This document shows positions 26,576 through 35,405 of a stretch of 64,000 nucleotides of DNA, piece after piece. The notes below the pieces were generated by a model that saw only the letters and a list, made by a program, of their open reading frames with translations, searched no databases and was not told where the DNA came from. Position 1 is the stretch's first letter. The number at the start of each line of letters is the position of its first letter. Origin of the DNA: an uncultured Bacteroidota bacterium (lineage in GTDB: Bacteria; Bacteroidota; Bacteroidia; Flavobacteriales; Flavobacteriaceae); contig CACHSA010000001.1 in the NCBI GenBank assembly GCA_902582405.1, forward strand, positions 62,001 through 126,000. The letters run 5' to 3'. Made by a program: the position numbers and the translations under genes.

Positions 26576-28276
26576 ATGAAAAAATTATCTAATTCTAGAT
26601 TACTAGTTTTTCGATTTTTAGTTCTAATTATTTCTCTATTCATTATTTCATGTGGCAAAAATAATGCCTCTAGAGCTACTGGTTGGGATATTAACTCCAA
26701 AAAAGGTGGTTTTCAGTATAACATAGATTACGAGGATCAGGAGACTGGACCTGGATTAGTATTTATTGAAGGTGGAACGTTTACTAAAGGTCAGGTTCAA
26801 GACGACGTTATGCATGATTGGAATAATACTCCCACACGACAGCATGTTATGTCATTCTATATAGATGAAACTGAAGTAACTAATATAATGTATCTAGAAT
26901 ATTTAGATTGGTTAAAAATGGTTTTTCCTCAAGATAATCCTCAATACAAACAAATTTATGAAGGTGCTCTGCCGGACACACTTGTTTGGAGAAACCAACT
27001 TGGATATGTGGAGGAATTGACCACAAATTATTTAAGACACCCTGCTTATGCAGAATATCCAGTTGTGGGTGTAAACTGGTTACAGGCGGTTCAATTTGCT
27101 GAATGGAGAACTGATAGAGTGAATGAATTTATTTTAGAAAGGGAAGCTTATATTGAAAAAGATGTCCGTTATGGTATTAATCAAGTTGAAGGTGGTCAAG
27201 TTGACGCAAACAGCACATTCAACACTAGAGCATACCAAAAGAATCCATCTGCAACATATGGTGGAAAAATTGACAGTATCGCAGGAAAAAAAGGTAAAAT
27301 TAAAGATACTATTAATGTTTACGCAGGTATAGACAAAGGCTTACTTCTCCCTTCATACAGGTTACCAACAGAGACTGAATGGGAGTATGCTGCATTGGCA
27401 TTGGTTGGGGATAGAGCATATAATGCTTATAGAGGAAAAAAGAAATACCCTTGGAGCGGTGAATACACCAGGTCTAGCGACAGAAGAACTGAAGGAGATC
27501 AACTTGCAAATTTTAAATTAGGTGAGGGTGATTATGGCGGTATTGCTGGTTGGTCAGATGATGGTGCTGATATTACAATTCAAGTTAAGGCGTATCCTCC
27601 AAATGACTTTGGTGTGTACGATATGGCAGGTAATGTCGCAGAATGGGTTTCTGATGTCTATAGGCCCATTGTGGATGATGAAGCAAATGACTTTAATTAT
27701 TACAGAGGAAACGTTTATTTAAAAGAAATCATTGGTCCTGACGGAAAAGCGGAAATAATTCAACCCGACCAGTTAGTTTATGACACACTCCCTAATGGAA
27801 AAGTTCTTCTAAAAAGAATTCCTGGTCAACTGAAGCAAGTTCCAATTGACGAAGATGAAACATTTTTGAGACAAAATTTTACCGAAAGTGATAATAGGAA
27901 TTTTAGGGACGGTGACATTGAATCAACTCGTCAATTTGCTGGTCAACTTGGTTCTGACGAAGGTCCAGGTGATGGAAGACCAGAATCGACTAAAATGTAT
28001 GATGCACCAACTCACCCTAAAGTGATGAAAGACCAAGACGGTAATATTATCAGGACAAAAGATAAATCATCTAAAAGAACTTCGCTGATAACCGATGAAG
28101 TAAGAGTATACAAAGGTGGATCATGGAAGGACCGTGCATACTGGCTTGACCCTGCACAACGTAGGTATTTACCTCAATATATAGCTACTGACTATATTGG
28201 ATTTAGATGTGCAATGACTAGACTAGGGTCTAAAAGCAAAAAAAAGAAATCAGCTCGACATAAAAGAAGAGGTTAA
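26576..28276 (+). CDS. gldJ: Gliding motility lipoprotein GldJ
   Basis: GldJ is an outer-membrane lipoprotein needed for gliding and type IX secretion, related to formylglycine-generating enzymes without a known catalytic role. I start at the ATG at 26576 (566 residues), which puts the lipobox IISC at Cys26. A frame opening 39 bases earlier adds a non-hydrophobic extension. The FGE-sulfatase-type domain spans most of the protein, with FYIDETEVTNIMYLEYLDWL, YRLPTETEWEYAA, YDMAGNVAEWVSDVY and YKGGSWKDRAYWLDPAQR blocks. The C-terminus is basic. murF follows after 26 bases. Confidence 0.96.
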   Translation: MKKLSNSRLLVFRFLVLIISLFIISCGKNNASRATGWDINSKKGGFQYNIDYEDQETGPGLVFIEGGTFTKGQVQDDVMHDWNNTPTRQHVMSFYIDETEVTNIMYLEYLDWLKMVFPQDNPQYKQIYEGALPDTLVWRNQLGYVEELTTNYLRHPAYAEYPVVGVNWLQAVQFAEWRTDRVNEFILEREAYIEKDVRYGINQVEGGQVDANSTFNTRAYQKNPSATYGGKIDSIAGKKGKIKDTINVYAGIDKGLLLPSYRLPTETEWEYAALALVGDRAYNAYRGKKKYPWSGEYTRSSDRRTEGDQLANFKLGEGDYGGIAGWSDDGADITIQVKAYPPNDFGVYDMAGNVAEWVSDVYRPIVDDEANDFNYYRGNVYLKEIIGPDGKAEIIQPDQLVYDTLPNGKVLLKRIPGQLKQVPIDEDETFLRQNFTESDNRNFRDGDIESTRQFAGQLGSDEGPGDGRPESTKMYDAPTHPKVMKDQDGNIIRTKDKSSKRTSLITDEVRVYKGGSWKDRAYWLDPAQRRYLPQYIATDYIGFRCAMTRLGSKSKKKKSARHKRRG

Positions 28277-28302
28277 TTTAAAATTTAAACCGTTTTTACA
28301 TC

Positions 28303-29589
28303 ATGAAAATAGATGACATACATTTTCTATTTTCGAAAAGTTCAGGAATATCGACCGATACCAGAACAATTAAAAAAAACAATATATTTTTTTGTTTAAA
28401 GGGAGAAAAATTTGACGGAAATTTATTTATTGATCAAGCATTTAAGTATGGAGCATCGTATGTAATCTATGATGAGAAAGAACTTAATTATAAATCAGAG
28501 AGGGCTATTAAAGTAAAAAATGCTTTAGAAACTTTACAAGCTTTAGCTAAACATCACAGATCAAAATTTAATATCCCGGTTATTGGTTTAACCGGTTCAA
28601 ATGGAAAAACAACATCAAAAGAGCTAATAAATAGCGTTCTTTCACAAAAATTTAAAATTACATTCACCTCAAATAATTTTAATAATCACATTGGTGTTCC
28701 CTTAACTATTATGGAAATAAATAGCAAAACAGATTTAGCTATAATTGAAATGGGTGCAAATCACTTAGGTGAAATTGATCTATTATGCAATATAGCAGAT
28801 CCTAATATTGGCTATATAACAAATTTTGGAAAAGCCCACCTTGAAGGTTTTGGAGGAATAGAGGGTGTTATAAAGGGCAAAAGTGAGTTGTATGAGTATA
28901 TTAGAGAAAGCAAAGGGGTTATTTTAGTCAACAACGAAGACAGAATTCAAAGAGAAAAATCAAGAGGAATTAAATCTTTTTCATTTGGTAAATCCAAGAA
29001 ATCAAATTGTTTAATTTATAATACTACATCCAATAAAGGTTTATGTGAGGCAAGGTTGAATGATAAAAAGATTGTGTCAAATCTACATGGAGAATACAAT
29101 TTTGAGAATATCAACGCATCTATAGCTATAGGTATTCATTTTGGTCTAAGTTTTGAACAAATTGAGACCGGAATTAAGAATTATATCCCGAAAAATAATC
29201 GTTCAGAAATGATTAAAACAAAAAAAAATCTACTTTTTGTTGATTCATACAATGCTAATCCAACCAGTATGAAATTATCAATCCAATCCTTTATGAAATT
29301 TAAAGGGGTTGAAAAAATCTTAATCCTTGGAGATATGCACGAAATTGGCAAAACTTCCTTAAAAGAACATGAAAGAATATTAAATTCTGTTAAGAAGAAT
29401 AAAGACTTGAAAATTTTTCTTGTAGGAAAAATATTTAATCAACTTAAATTTAACTCTGGTAGAATCCATTTTTTTAATGAAATTGATGAACTAATTGAAT
29501 ATTTTAAAAAAAAGCTGGTTACAGGTCACACCATCTTTCTTAAAGGATCAAGAAAAATTAATTTGGAAAAGGCCATTCCGATACTTTAA
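28303..29589 (+). CDS. murF: UDP-N-acetylmuramoyl-tripeptide--D-alanyl-D-alanine ligase
   Basis: MurF adds D-Ala-D-Ala to the UDP-MurNAc tripeptide in peptidoglycan synthesis. The Mur-ligase P-loop GLTGSNGKTTSKE lies near residue 100. MGANHLGEIDLLCNIADP and DSYNANPTSMKLSI, in the middle and C-terminal domains, are typical of MurF. Length (428 residues) is normal. It is downstream of gldJ on the same strand, an order I recall as conserved in Flavobacteriia. Confidence 0.95.
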   Translation: MKIDDIHFLFSKSSGISTDTRTIKKNNIFFCLKGEKFDGNLFIDQAFKYGASYVIYDEKELNYKSERAIKVKNALETLQALAKHHRSKFNIPVIGLTGSNGKTTSKELINSVLSQKFKITFTSNNFNNHIGVPLTIMEINSKTDLAIIEMGANHLGEIDLLCNIADPNIGYITNFGKAHLEGFGGIEGVIKGKSELYEYIRESKGVILVNNEDRIQREKSRGIKSFSFGKSKKSNCLIYNTTSNKGLCEARLNDKKIVSNLHGEYNFENINASIAIGIHFGLSFEQIETGIKNYIPKNNRSEMIKTKKNLLFVDSYNANPTSMKLSIQSFMKFKGVEKILILGDMHEIGKTSLKEHERILNSVKKNKDLKIFLVGKIFNQLKFNSGRIHFFNEIDELIEYFKKKLVTGHTIFLKGSRKINLEKAIPIL

Positions 29590-29723
29590 ACAAAGTATAA
29601 ATTCATAAATGATTACTGCGATTAAAATTCCTTCTTAATTAGCAATGATTGCCATATCATATGTACTCAAGTTAAATTTATCCACAACCATTTTCAGCAT
29701 TTTCTCCTGCTAGTTTAACATTT

Positions 29724-29753
29724 TAAAATCAAAAAAATTAGATTTTAATTTTT
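29724..29753. terminator. Possible bidirectional terminator between murF and the lipid kinase gene
   Basis: TAAAATC and GATTTTA can pair across a ten-base A-rich loop, followed by a short T stretch. It lies in the 172-base gap between two convergent genes. The stem is very AT-rich, so the call is weak. Nothing else is visible in this gap. Confidence 0.3.
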
Positions 29754-29761
29754 AAAGTTAA

Positions 29762-30643
29762 TTAATTAGGAGTAATAAGTTGGAGTGTGTTTTTAACCGA
29801 TTTAATTTTATAAACACCACGATTTACATTCAAATTCTCACCATCTATTTGAATATTTTTAATTGGCTTTTGTAGAGTTATATTTAAATTTTCAATTTTT
29901 TTATAAATACTTTCTCCAGGAGAAAAATTTAAACCAAGAATAATTTTGAATATGTTTATAATATTTTTAAGATATGAGATATTTTCAACAATAAACATAT
30001 CTAACATACCATCATCGGTTTTTGCTTTTGGAGTGACTGTGAAATTATAGCCTTGTTGATTTGTATTTGACACAATTAAAATTAACGGAGAACTAGTGAT
30101 TCTTTCACCGTCAATATCAATAATAAATTGTTTTTCTTTTATGCTGAAAATTGTTTTTATAAATGCTAAGAAATAACCGACTAATCCTTTATATTTAATT
30201 TTATGGTAATTCTTAATAAAATCGGCACCTATCCCAAAAGCAACGTTTCCTAAAAAAACAGATTCATTTACTTTACCTATATCTACGTAAGTATAATTAT
30301 GTCTTAAAATTAAATCTAGTGATTTGGAAATATCTAAAGGAATATTAAAATGCCTTGCAATCCCGTTCCCGGATCCTATTGGGACTATTGCAATTTTAAA
30401 TTCTTTCTCTTTAATCTCATTTATAATTTCGTTTATAGTACCATCTCCACCACATGCGACAATCAAATCTGTTTTGTTAAGAACGGCTTGCCTTGCTAAT
30501 GTTTTCGTTTCTCCTTTAAAACTTGACTCACTAATTTTTACCTGATACTTGTTTTCATCAAATTTGATTCTAACTTGCTCTTTAATTCTCTTAGCAATTT
30601 TTGAGTTTGAAATTTTGATAATAAAATGAATTTTTAATCTCAT
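29762..30643 (-). CDS. Diacylglycerol kinase family lipid kinase
   Basis: The 293-residue protein has the DAGK catalytic fold (YegS/DgkB type). The nucleotide loop CGGDGTINEI is at residues 64-73 and PIGSGNGIARHF at about 88-99. GIGADFI and DDGMLDMFIV are in the C-terminal half. It should phosphorylate diacylglycerol or a related lipid with ATP. The start codon follows directly on the stop of the LtaS-like gene (TAGATG), which suggests tight coupling: LtaS-type enzymes release diacylglycerol, and this kinase could return it to phosphatidic acid. Confidence 0.88.
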   Translation of the reverse strand: MRLKIHFIIKISNSKIAKRIKEQVRIKFDENKYQVKISESSFKGETKTLARQAVLNKTDLIVACGGDGTINEIINEIKEKEFKIAIVPIGSGNGIARHFNIPLDISKSLDLILRHNYTYVDIGKVNESVFLGNVAFGIGADFIKNYHKIKYKGLVGYFLAFIKTIFSIKEKQFIIDIDGERITSSPLILIVSNTNQQGYNFTVTPKAKTDDGMLDMFIVENISYLKNIINIFKIILGLNFSPGESIYKKIENLNITLQKPIKNIQIDGENLNVNRGVYKIKSVKNTLQLITPN

Positions 30644-32584
30644 CTACTTAGGATTATAATACATCTTATTATCAATTATTCTATTAAAGTAATCTTGTAA
30701 AAATAAACCTGTTTTTTTTTCTAATCTCAGCATATTTTGATTTTTATTTTGAATTAGATTCTCCTCGAGATTCAAATCAGATAAATTGTAAAACCCAATT
30801 GCTTTATTACCATCATAAATACAAATGAAGTTTTCATCCATCGATAAATATGCACCTCCTCCAAAATAATTAATTGTAAATGGAGGTTCATTTTTACCAG
30901 ACAACAAACTCCTTCCCCAGCTTCTAAAAGGCTTTTTATATCCTACCAATTCAGCTACAGTCGGATATATATCAAGGTGGCTGGCTAAGCTGTTATCAAC
31001 CCCTTTAAAATCACTATTTTTTTTGTAAATAAGTAAAGGAGTAGCAAATCTGTTTACGGTGGTTTGATAATGCTTATAATAAGACTGATTTGTATGATCT
31101 GAAGTAAAAATAAAAACTGTGTTTTCAAACCAACTTGATTTTTCTATACTTTTAAAAAACTGTCTTATTGAATAATCAGTGTATCCAACACATTTGTGAA
31201 TAGGAAGATATCCGTTGTCAAATATACCCTTAAATTTATCCGGAATTATATAGGGCTCATGAGAAGACAAGGTGAAAATAGTTGCCAAAAAGGGTTCGTT
31301 TTTATTATCTAAAATAGATTTTGAAAATTGGAGGAAAGGTTCATCCCAAATTCCCCAAAAACCATCGTATTCTTCATCATTATTGAATTCATCTCGTCCA
31401 TAATAATTACCATATCCTAAGGTATTTGCAAAACCCTGAAATCCCATCGAACCATTTTTTGCTCCATGCAAAAATGAAGTATCATAACCTAAAGCATTGG
31501 AAATACTTACCAATGACTCTAATTTCTGTCTAGAATAATATGAAGAAGTATATGCTATTTCAAATGACGGAACACCTGCAAGAACAGACGGCATAGCGTG
31601 AATTGACTTTCTACTTGTCGCAAATGCATTTGGGAATATCAAACTATGCTTGGATAAAGAATCTAAAAATGGAGTAAAACTTTTAAAGTTTTTAATATTT
31701 CTATTTTTATTTAACTCGCCCCAATACTCTCTTCCCATACTTTCAATTATAAAAATTACTATGTTGGGTTTTTTGATTACTTCTCTTTCATTATAATTTT
31801 TAATAGGTTTTAATTGACTTGCTACTTCAAAATCATTAAATCGAGTGCTTTTTTTAAATGAGTTTTTACCCCAGGTCCTAATAATTGTAAATGAAGTGTT
31901 TAGTACCACATCCGAATGAACGGGTTTTGACAAATTATCCATTGCATCTATAAGTGTAATTGGTCTTGTGCTTTTTCTAAAGTCTCCTCCTCTAGCCATC
32001 ATTACAATTAAAGCAGATGAAATAAGAATTCCAAAAATTGAACTTAGGTAATAAATTTTATTATTTTCAATTTTTTCTTCTTTTACTTTGATCAATTTAT
32101 ATAAACCAATCCAAATAAATAAAAAAAGAAAAAAAAGCATGACTAGGTTTAAGTACTGAAATAAAAAATGAAAAATTAATTTTAATTTGTTGTTTTCTTT
32201 AGAAATTGATTCTAAAAAATTTCCCATCATCCTATTTAAATTGAATCTATAATATGCAAAATCAATAAAGTTTAGAATTAAAAAAATACTGTTGGATATG
32301 AAGTATAGCAGAGTAGAATAAAATTGGTGATTCTTGAACCCTAAAAATGATAAGGGAAGGACAGAAAAAAAAATGAAAAATAAATTCGAGTAAGCAATTG
32401 CAGAGCTATCAAATCTTAAACCTAAAATATTTAGGGATAAAAAATTCCCTAAGTCTGAAACTTGAACTATATCGTTATTAAAAATAACAAATAAAACTCT
32501 TAAAAAAACATAAGCTATGTGGGCAAGAAGTATCCTATATATTAGTACGGAATATTCTTTTAACCTCAAATCATTACATACCAT
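30644..32584 (-). CDS. LtaS-family sulfatase/phosphoglycerol transferase
   Basis: This 646-residue inner-membrane protein has about five N-terminal membrane helices (up to roughly residue 197) and an extracytoplasmic alkaline-phosphatase-like domain from about residue 272. Metal and catalytic elements are visible: Glu281 in IFIIESMGREYW, a Ser nucleophile candidate in TSRKSIHAMPSVLAG, and the FIFTSDHTNQSYY metal motif. Relatives transfer phosphoglycerol or phosphoethanolamine onto glycans. Which group is moved here cannot be told. It lies between the MoxR-like ATPase and the lipid kinase. Confidence 0.85.
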   Translation of the reverse strand: MVCNDLRLKEYSVLIYRILLAHIAYVFLRVLFVIFNNDIVQVSDLGNFLSLNILGLRFDSSAIAYSNLFFIFFSVLPLSFLGFKNHQFYSTLLYFISNSIFLILNFIDFAYYRFNLNRMMGNFLESISKENNKLKLIFHFLFQYLNLVMLFFLFLFIWIGLYKLIKVKEEKIENNKIYYLSSIFGILISSALIVMMARGGDFRKSTRPITLIDAMDNLSKPVHSDVVLNTSFTIIRTWGKNSFKKSTRFNDFEVASQLKPIKNYNEREVIKKPNIVIFIIESMGREYWGELNKNRNIKNFKSFTPFLDSLSKHSLIFPNAFATSRKSIHAMPSVLAGVPSFEIAYTSSYYSRQKLESLVSISNALGYDTSFLHGAKNGSMGFQGFANTLGYGNYYGRDEFNNDEEYDGFWGIWDEPFLQFSKSILDNKNEPFLATIFTLSSHEPYIIPDKFKGIFDNGYLPIHKCVGYTDYSIRQFFKSIEKSSWFENTVFIFTSDHTNQSYYKHYQTTVNRFATPLLIYKKNSDFKGVDNSLASHLDIYPTVAELVGYKKPFRSWGRSLLSGKNEPPFTINYFGGGAYLSMDENFICIYDGNKAIGFYNLSDLNLEENLIQNKNQNMLRLEKKTGLFLQDYFNRIIDNKMYYNPK

Positions 32585-32625
32585 TAAATAAATTTAATAA
32601 GAGATGTATAAATTTTAATCTCTAA

Positions 32626-34086
32626 TTAAATATTATTTAAAAATGAACCTAGGGAATCTTTAAACTCAATACCCTCTAATGATCTATTTTTTGATAATTT
32701 TTTATTTGCTGACAAACCCCATAGAATAATTTCTTTATAGAAAGGAAAATCGTTCAAATTAATGTCTGAACAATACTTTTCGATTAATTTAGTTAGAGGT
32801 ATTATCGATTCGAGAGTATCTTTATACTCCTTATCTGTAAAATCATCTCCTAAAAAAATATCGTTTTTACTAAACCATAATAAAATTTCGTCATATGGTG
32901 TTAATTCTTCCTCTTTTTGTAACTTTTTAATTTCTGGGAAAACATCATTAAAAGTCTTTAAAATAGCGTTATTTATCAAAGTGAAAGATATTTGATCTGC
33001 ACCCTCTAATTCTCCCTCATAAACTAATTCAATCTTGCCATTAATTGACGAAATTGTTCCTAAAAAGTCAGTGAGTCTAACTGATGTTGATGTTTCTCCA
33101 TTAATAATTAACCTTCTTCTTGCAGTACTTATTAAATTTTCATATGCTGAAATACTTAGCCTGGCGCTAACTCCACTCTTTAAGTCAACAAATTCGCTTT
33201 TTTTTGCTTCGAAACCAATTTGTTCAACTAGATCCTTAGCTATTTCAGGTACATATATTTTTTCTAAGAAATCTTCTTTTATGTTGGATTCCTGCTGCGT
33301 TATCCTCTTTGCTATTTTTATGTTGAGCGGATAGTGGGTAAGAATCTGGGATCCAATTCTATCTTTTAAAGGTGTTACTATACTTCCCCTATTAGTATAA
33401 TCCTCTGGATTAGCTGTAAAAATAAACTGAACATCAATAGGTAATCTGATTTTGAATCCCCTGATCTGTATTTCTTTTTCTTCTAGAATGGAAAAAAGTG
33501 AAACTTGAATTCTAGCTTGAAGATCTGGTAATTCATTAAGTACAAAAATTGATCTATGAGCTCTTGGAATCATGCCGAAATGAATAGACCTTTCATCAGA
33601 ATAAGATAGCTTCAAATTTGCTGCCTTTATGGGGTCAATGTCTCCAATTAAGTCAGATACAGTGACATCAGGGGTTGCAAGTTTTTCGAAAAATCTTTTA
33701 CTCCTATGAATCCAATCAATTGGGGTATCACCCCCTTTTTCACTTATTATTTTTTTACCTTCATATGAGATAGGGTTTAAAGGATCTTCATTAATTTCAC
33801 TTCCATTAATTATCGGTACCCACTCATCAAGCAAAAAAATCAATTGACGAGCTAGTTTGGTTTTTGCCTGGCCTCTAAGACCAAGAAGATTAATATTGTG
33901 TCCAGATAGTATCGCTCTTTCTAAATCTGGGATTACTGTGTTTTCATATCCATGTATAAACTCAAAAGTTGGAGTACCAGACTTTAATTTATTTTCTAGA
34001 TTCCTAGCAAGTTCTTTTTTAACAGATTCAGGTTTATAATCTGTTTTTTTTAATTCCGATAAGTTTTTTATTGAAGGCTTACTCAT
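32626..34086 (-). CDS. MoxR-like / magnesium-chelatase-type AAA ATPase
   Basis: The 486-residue protein has a Walker A-like loop GLRGQAKT (69-76) and a Walker B region HRSIFVLNELPDLQ. The sensor RANPEDYTNRG-type motif appears as FTANPEDYTNRGSIVTPLKDR. It belongs to the family often annotated as magnesium chelatase in Bacteroidota. Its gene starts directly at the end of the VWA gene, forming the classical MoxR-VWA pair. Such pairs act as chaperones or activators of other complexes. No chlorophyll genes are present, so magnesium chelation is unlikely. Confidence 0.88.
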   Translation of the reverse strand: MSKPSIKNLSELKKTDYKPESVKKELARNLENKLKSGTPTFEFIHGYENTVIPDLERAILSGHNINLLGLRGQAKTKLARQLIFLLDEWVPIINGSEINEDPLNPISYEGKKIISEKGGDTPIDWIHRSKRFFEKLATPDVTVSDLIGDIDPIKAANLKLSYSDERSIHFGMIPRAHRSIFVLNELPDLQARIQVSLFSILEEKEIQIRGFKIRLPIDVQFIFTANPEDYTNRGSIVTPLKDRIGSQILTHYPLNIKIAKRITQQESNIKEDFLEKIYVPEIAKDLVEQIGFEAKKSEFVDLKSGVSARLSISAYENLISTARRRLIINGETSTSVRLTDFLGTISSINGKIELVYEGELEGADQISFTLINNAILKTFNDVFPEIKKLQKEEELTPYDEILLWFSKNDIFLGDDFTDKEYKDTLESIIPLTKLIEKYCSDINLNDFPFYKEIILWGLSANKKLSKNRSLEGIEFKDSLGSFLNNI

Positions 34087-35202
34087 TTATATTCTTTTTT
34101 TTCTGTTAGTTTCATAATCTTCAAAAATCATTCCGCCAAGATTATCAAGGCCAGCATAAAGTGCTTTCCCTCCGTTAATTTTAGTGAATTCCTTTACAAA
34201 GTGTTGTAAATGTGGGTCTTGAGCAATCATAAATGTAGTTATTGGAACTTTTAACCTATGAGCAATTTTAGCCATCACATAACACTTATTGACAATTTTT
34301 GGGTCAAGTCCAACACTATTTTTATAATATGAACCATCTTTAAGGGAAAGACAGCTCGGCTTTCCATCTGTTATCATTAAAATTTGTTTGTTATTGTTTT
34401 TTTTTCTTCTTAGAATTTCTAAGGCAAGTTCCAACCCGGCCACGGTATTTGTATGGTATGGACCTACTTTTAAATATGGGAGATCTTTTATGGGTATTGG
34501 TCTAGCATCATTACCAAAAACTATAATGTCCAGAGTGTCTTTTGGATACCTAGTTGTAATTAATTCTGAAAGGGCCATGGCAACATTTTTAGCAGGAGTA
34601 ATTCTGTCCTCACCATATAATATCATGCTATGACTGATGTCAATCATCAAAACTGTACTCATTTGTGAATTGAGTTGCCCATCATAAACGACCAAATCGT
34701 TTTCTACCAAATTTAGTTCAGAACTTCCTGTTCTTGAGTACATGTTTTTCAAACTTTCAGTAACCGCAATGTCTTCAATTGAGTCTCCAAAATTATAATC
34801 TCTAAGTTCTGTCATGTCATGGTTTTTTGTTCCACTTAGATTTGTTTTATGATTCCCATATTTTGATTTTTTTAACTTACCAAAAATTTTATCCATAGCG
34901 TATTTCCTTAAAACTTTTTCCATCTTAGAGGAAATTTTTAGGAGTTCATTCGATCCGGTAGGGTTTATTTCTTGAGTAACATATCCCTTTGAAAGAAGAT
35001 CATTTACAAAATCGTCAATGGTATAATTTTCATCTGTGAGTTTGTACTCTTTGTCTAGCTCTCTAAGCCACTCAATAGCCTCATCAAAATCACCTGATGT
35101 GTAGACTATTAACTCTTTAAAAATATTAAATAGTTTTTCAAAAGGACTTACTTCTTCCTCTATAAACTTCGAAAAGTTCCAACCTGATAATTGAAAATCC
35201 AT
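34087..35202 (-). CDS. VWA-domain protein partner of the MoxR-like ATPase
   Basis: The C-terminal half of this 371-residue protein is a von Willebrand factor A domain with the metal-ion site DISHS starting at Asp188 and a later MITDGKPS motif. The N-terminal half is helical and charged, with ELRDYNFGDSIEDI as the linker typical of MoxR partners. No signal peptide or membrane segment is seen, so it is probably cytoplasmic. It is the first gene of the operon leading to the LtaS-like and lipid kinase genes. Confidence 0.87.
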   Translation of the reverse strand: MDFQLSGWNFSKFIEEEVSPFEKLFNIFKELIVYTSGDFDEAIEWLRELDKEYKLTDENYTIDDFVNDLLSKGYVTQEINPTGSNELLKISSKMEKVLRKYAMDKIFGKLKKSKYGNHKTNLSGTKNHDMTELRDYNFGDSIEDIAVTESLKNMYSRTGSSELNLVENDLVVYDGQLNSQMSTVLMIDISHSMILYGEDRITPAKNVAMALSELITTRYPKDTLDIIVFGNDARPIPIKDLPYLKVGPYHTNTVAGLELALEILRRKKNNNKQILMITDGKPSCLSLKDGSYYKNSVGLDPKIVNKCYVMAKIAHRLKVPITTFMIAQDPHLQHFVKEFTKINGGKALYAGLDNLGGMIFEDYETNRKKRI

Positions 35203-35273
35203 AAAAAATTTTACTAAACTTAATAAAAAACCTTAACCACTTAACTAAATTTTTATAAGAAAAATTTATTATC

Positions 35274-35281
35274 CAAAGATA
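35274..35281 (-). promoter_or_regulatory. Candidate -7 element for the VWA-MoxR-LtaS-DGK operon
   Basis: The reverse strand reads TATCTTTG, matching TAnnTTTG, 71 bases before the start of the VWA gene. A -33 TTG at the expected distance is not obvious. Confidence 0.35.
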
Positions 35282-35345
35282 GATTTAGCAATTATTGATT
35301 ATGACGCATTTAATATTCAATTATTAAAAATTAATTCTTTAAATA

Positions 35346-35375
35346 TTGAAATAAGGTATTGATGTTCTAAATTTG
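35346..35375 (+). promoter_or_regulatory. Promoter for acnB
   Basis: TTG (35346-35348) and TAAATTTG (35368-35375) are separated by 19 bases, close to the ideal Bacteroidota promoter. The box overlaps the first codons of a longer possible acnB frame, which supports the downstream ATG at 35406 as the real start, with a leader of about 25 bases. Confidence 0.6.
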
Positions 35376-35405
35376 TGGTTAATTAAATGGCAACGTGCTA
35401 ATCGT

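Noticed and set aside
34087-34633. Plus-strand frame opposite the VWA gene
   Set aside because: It is a mirror of the VWA coding sequence with no motif of its own.
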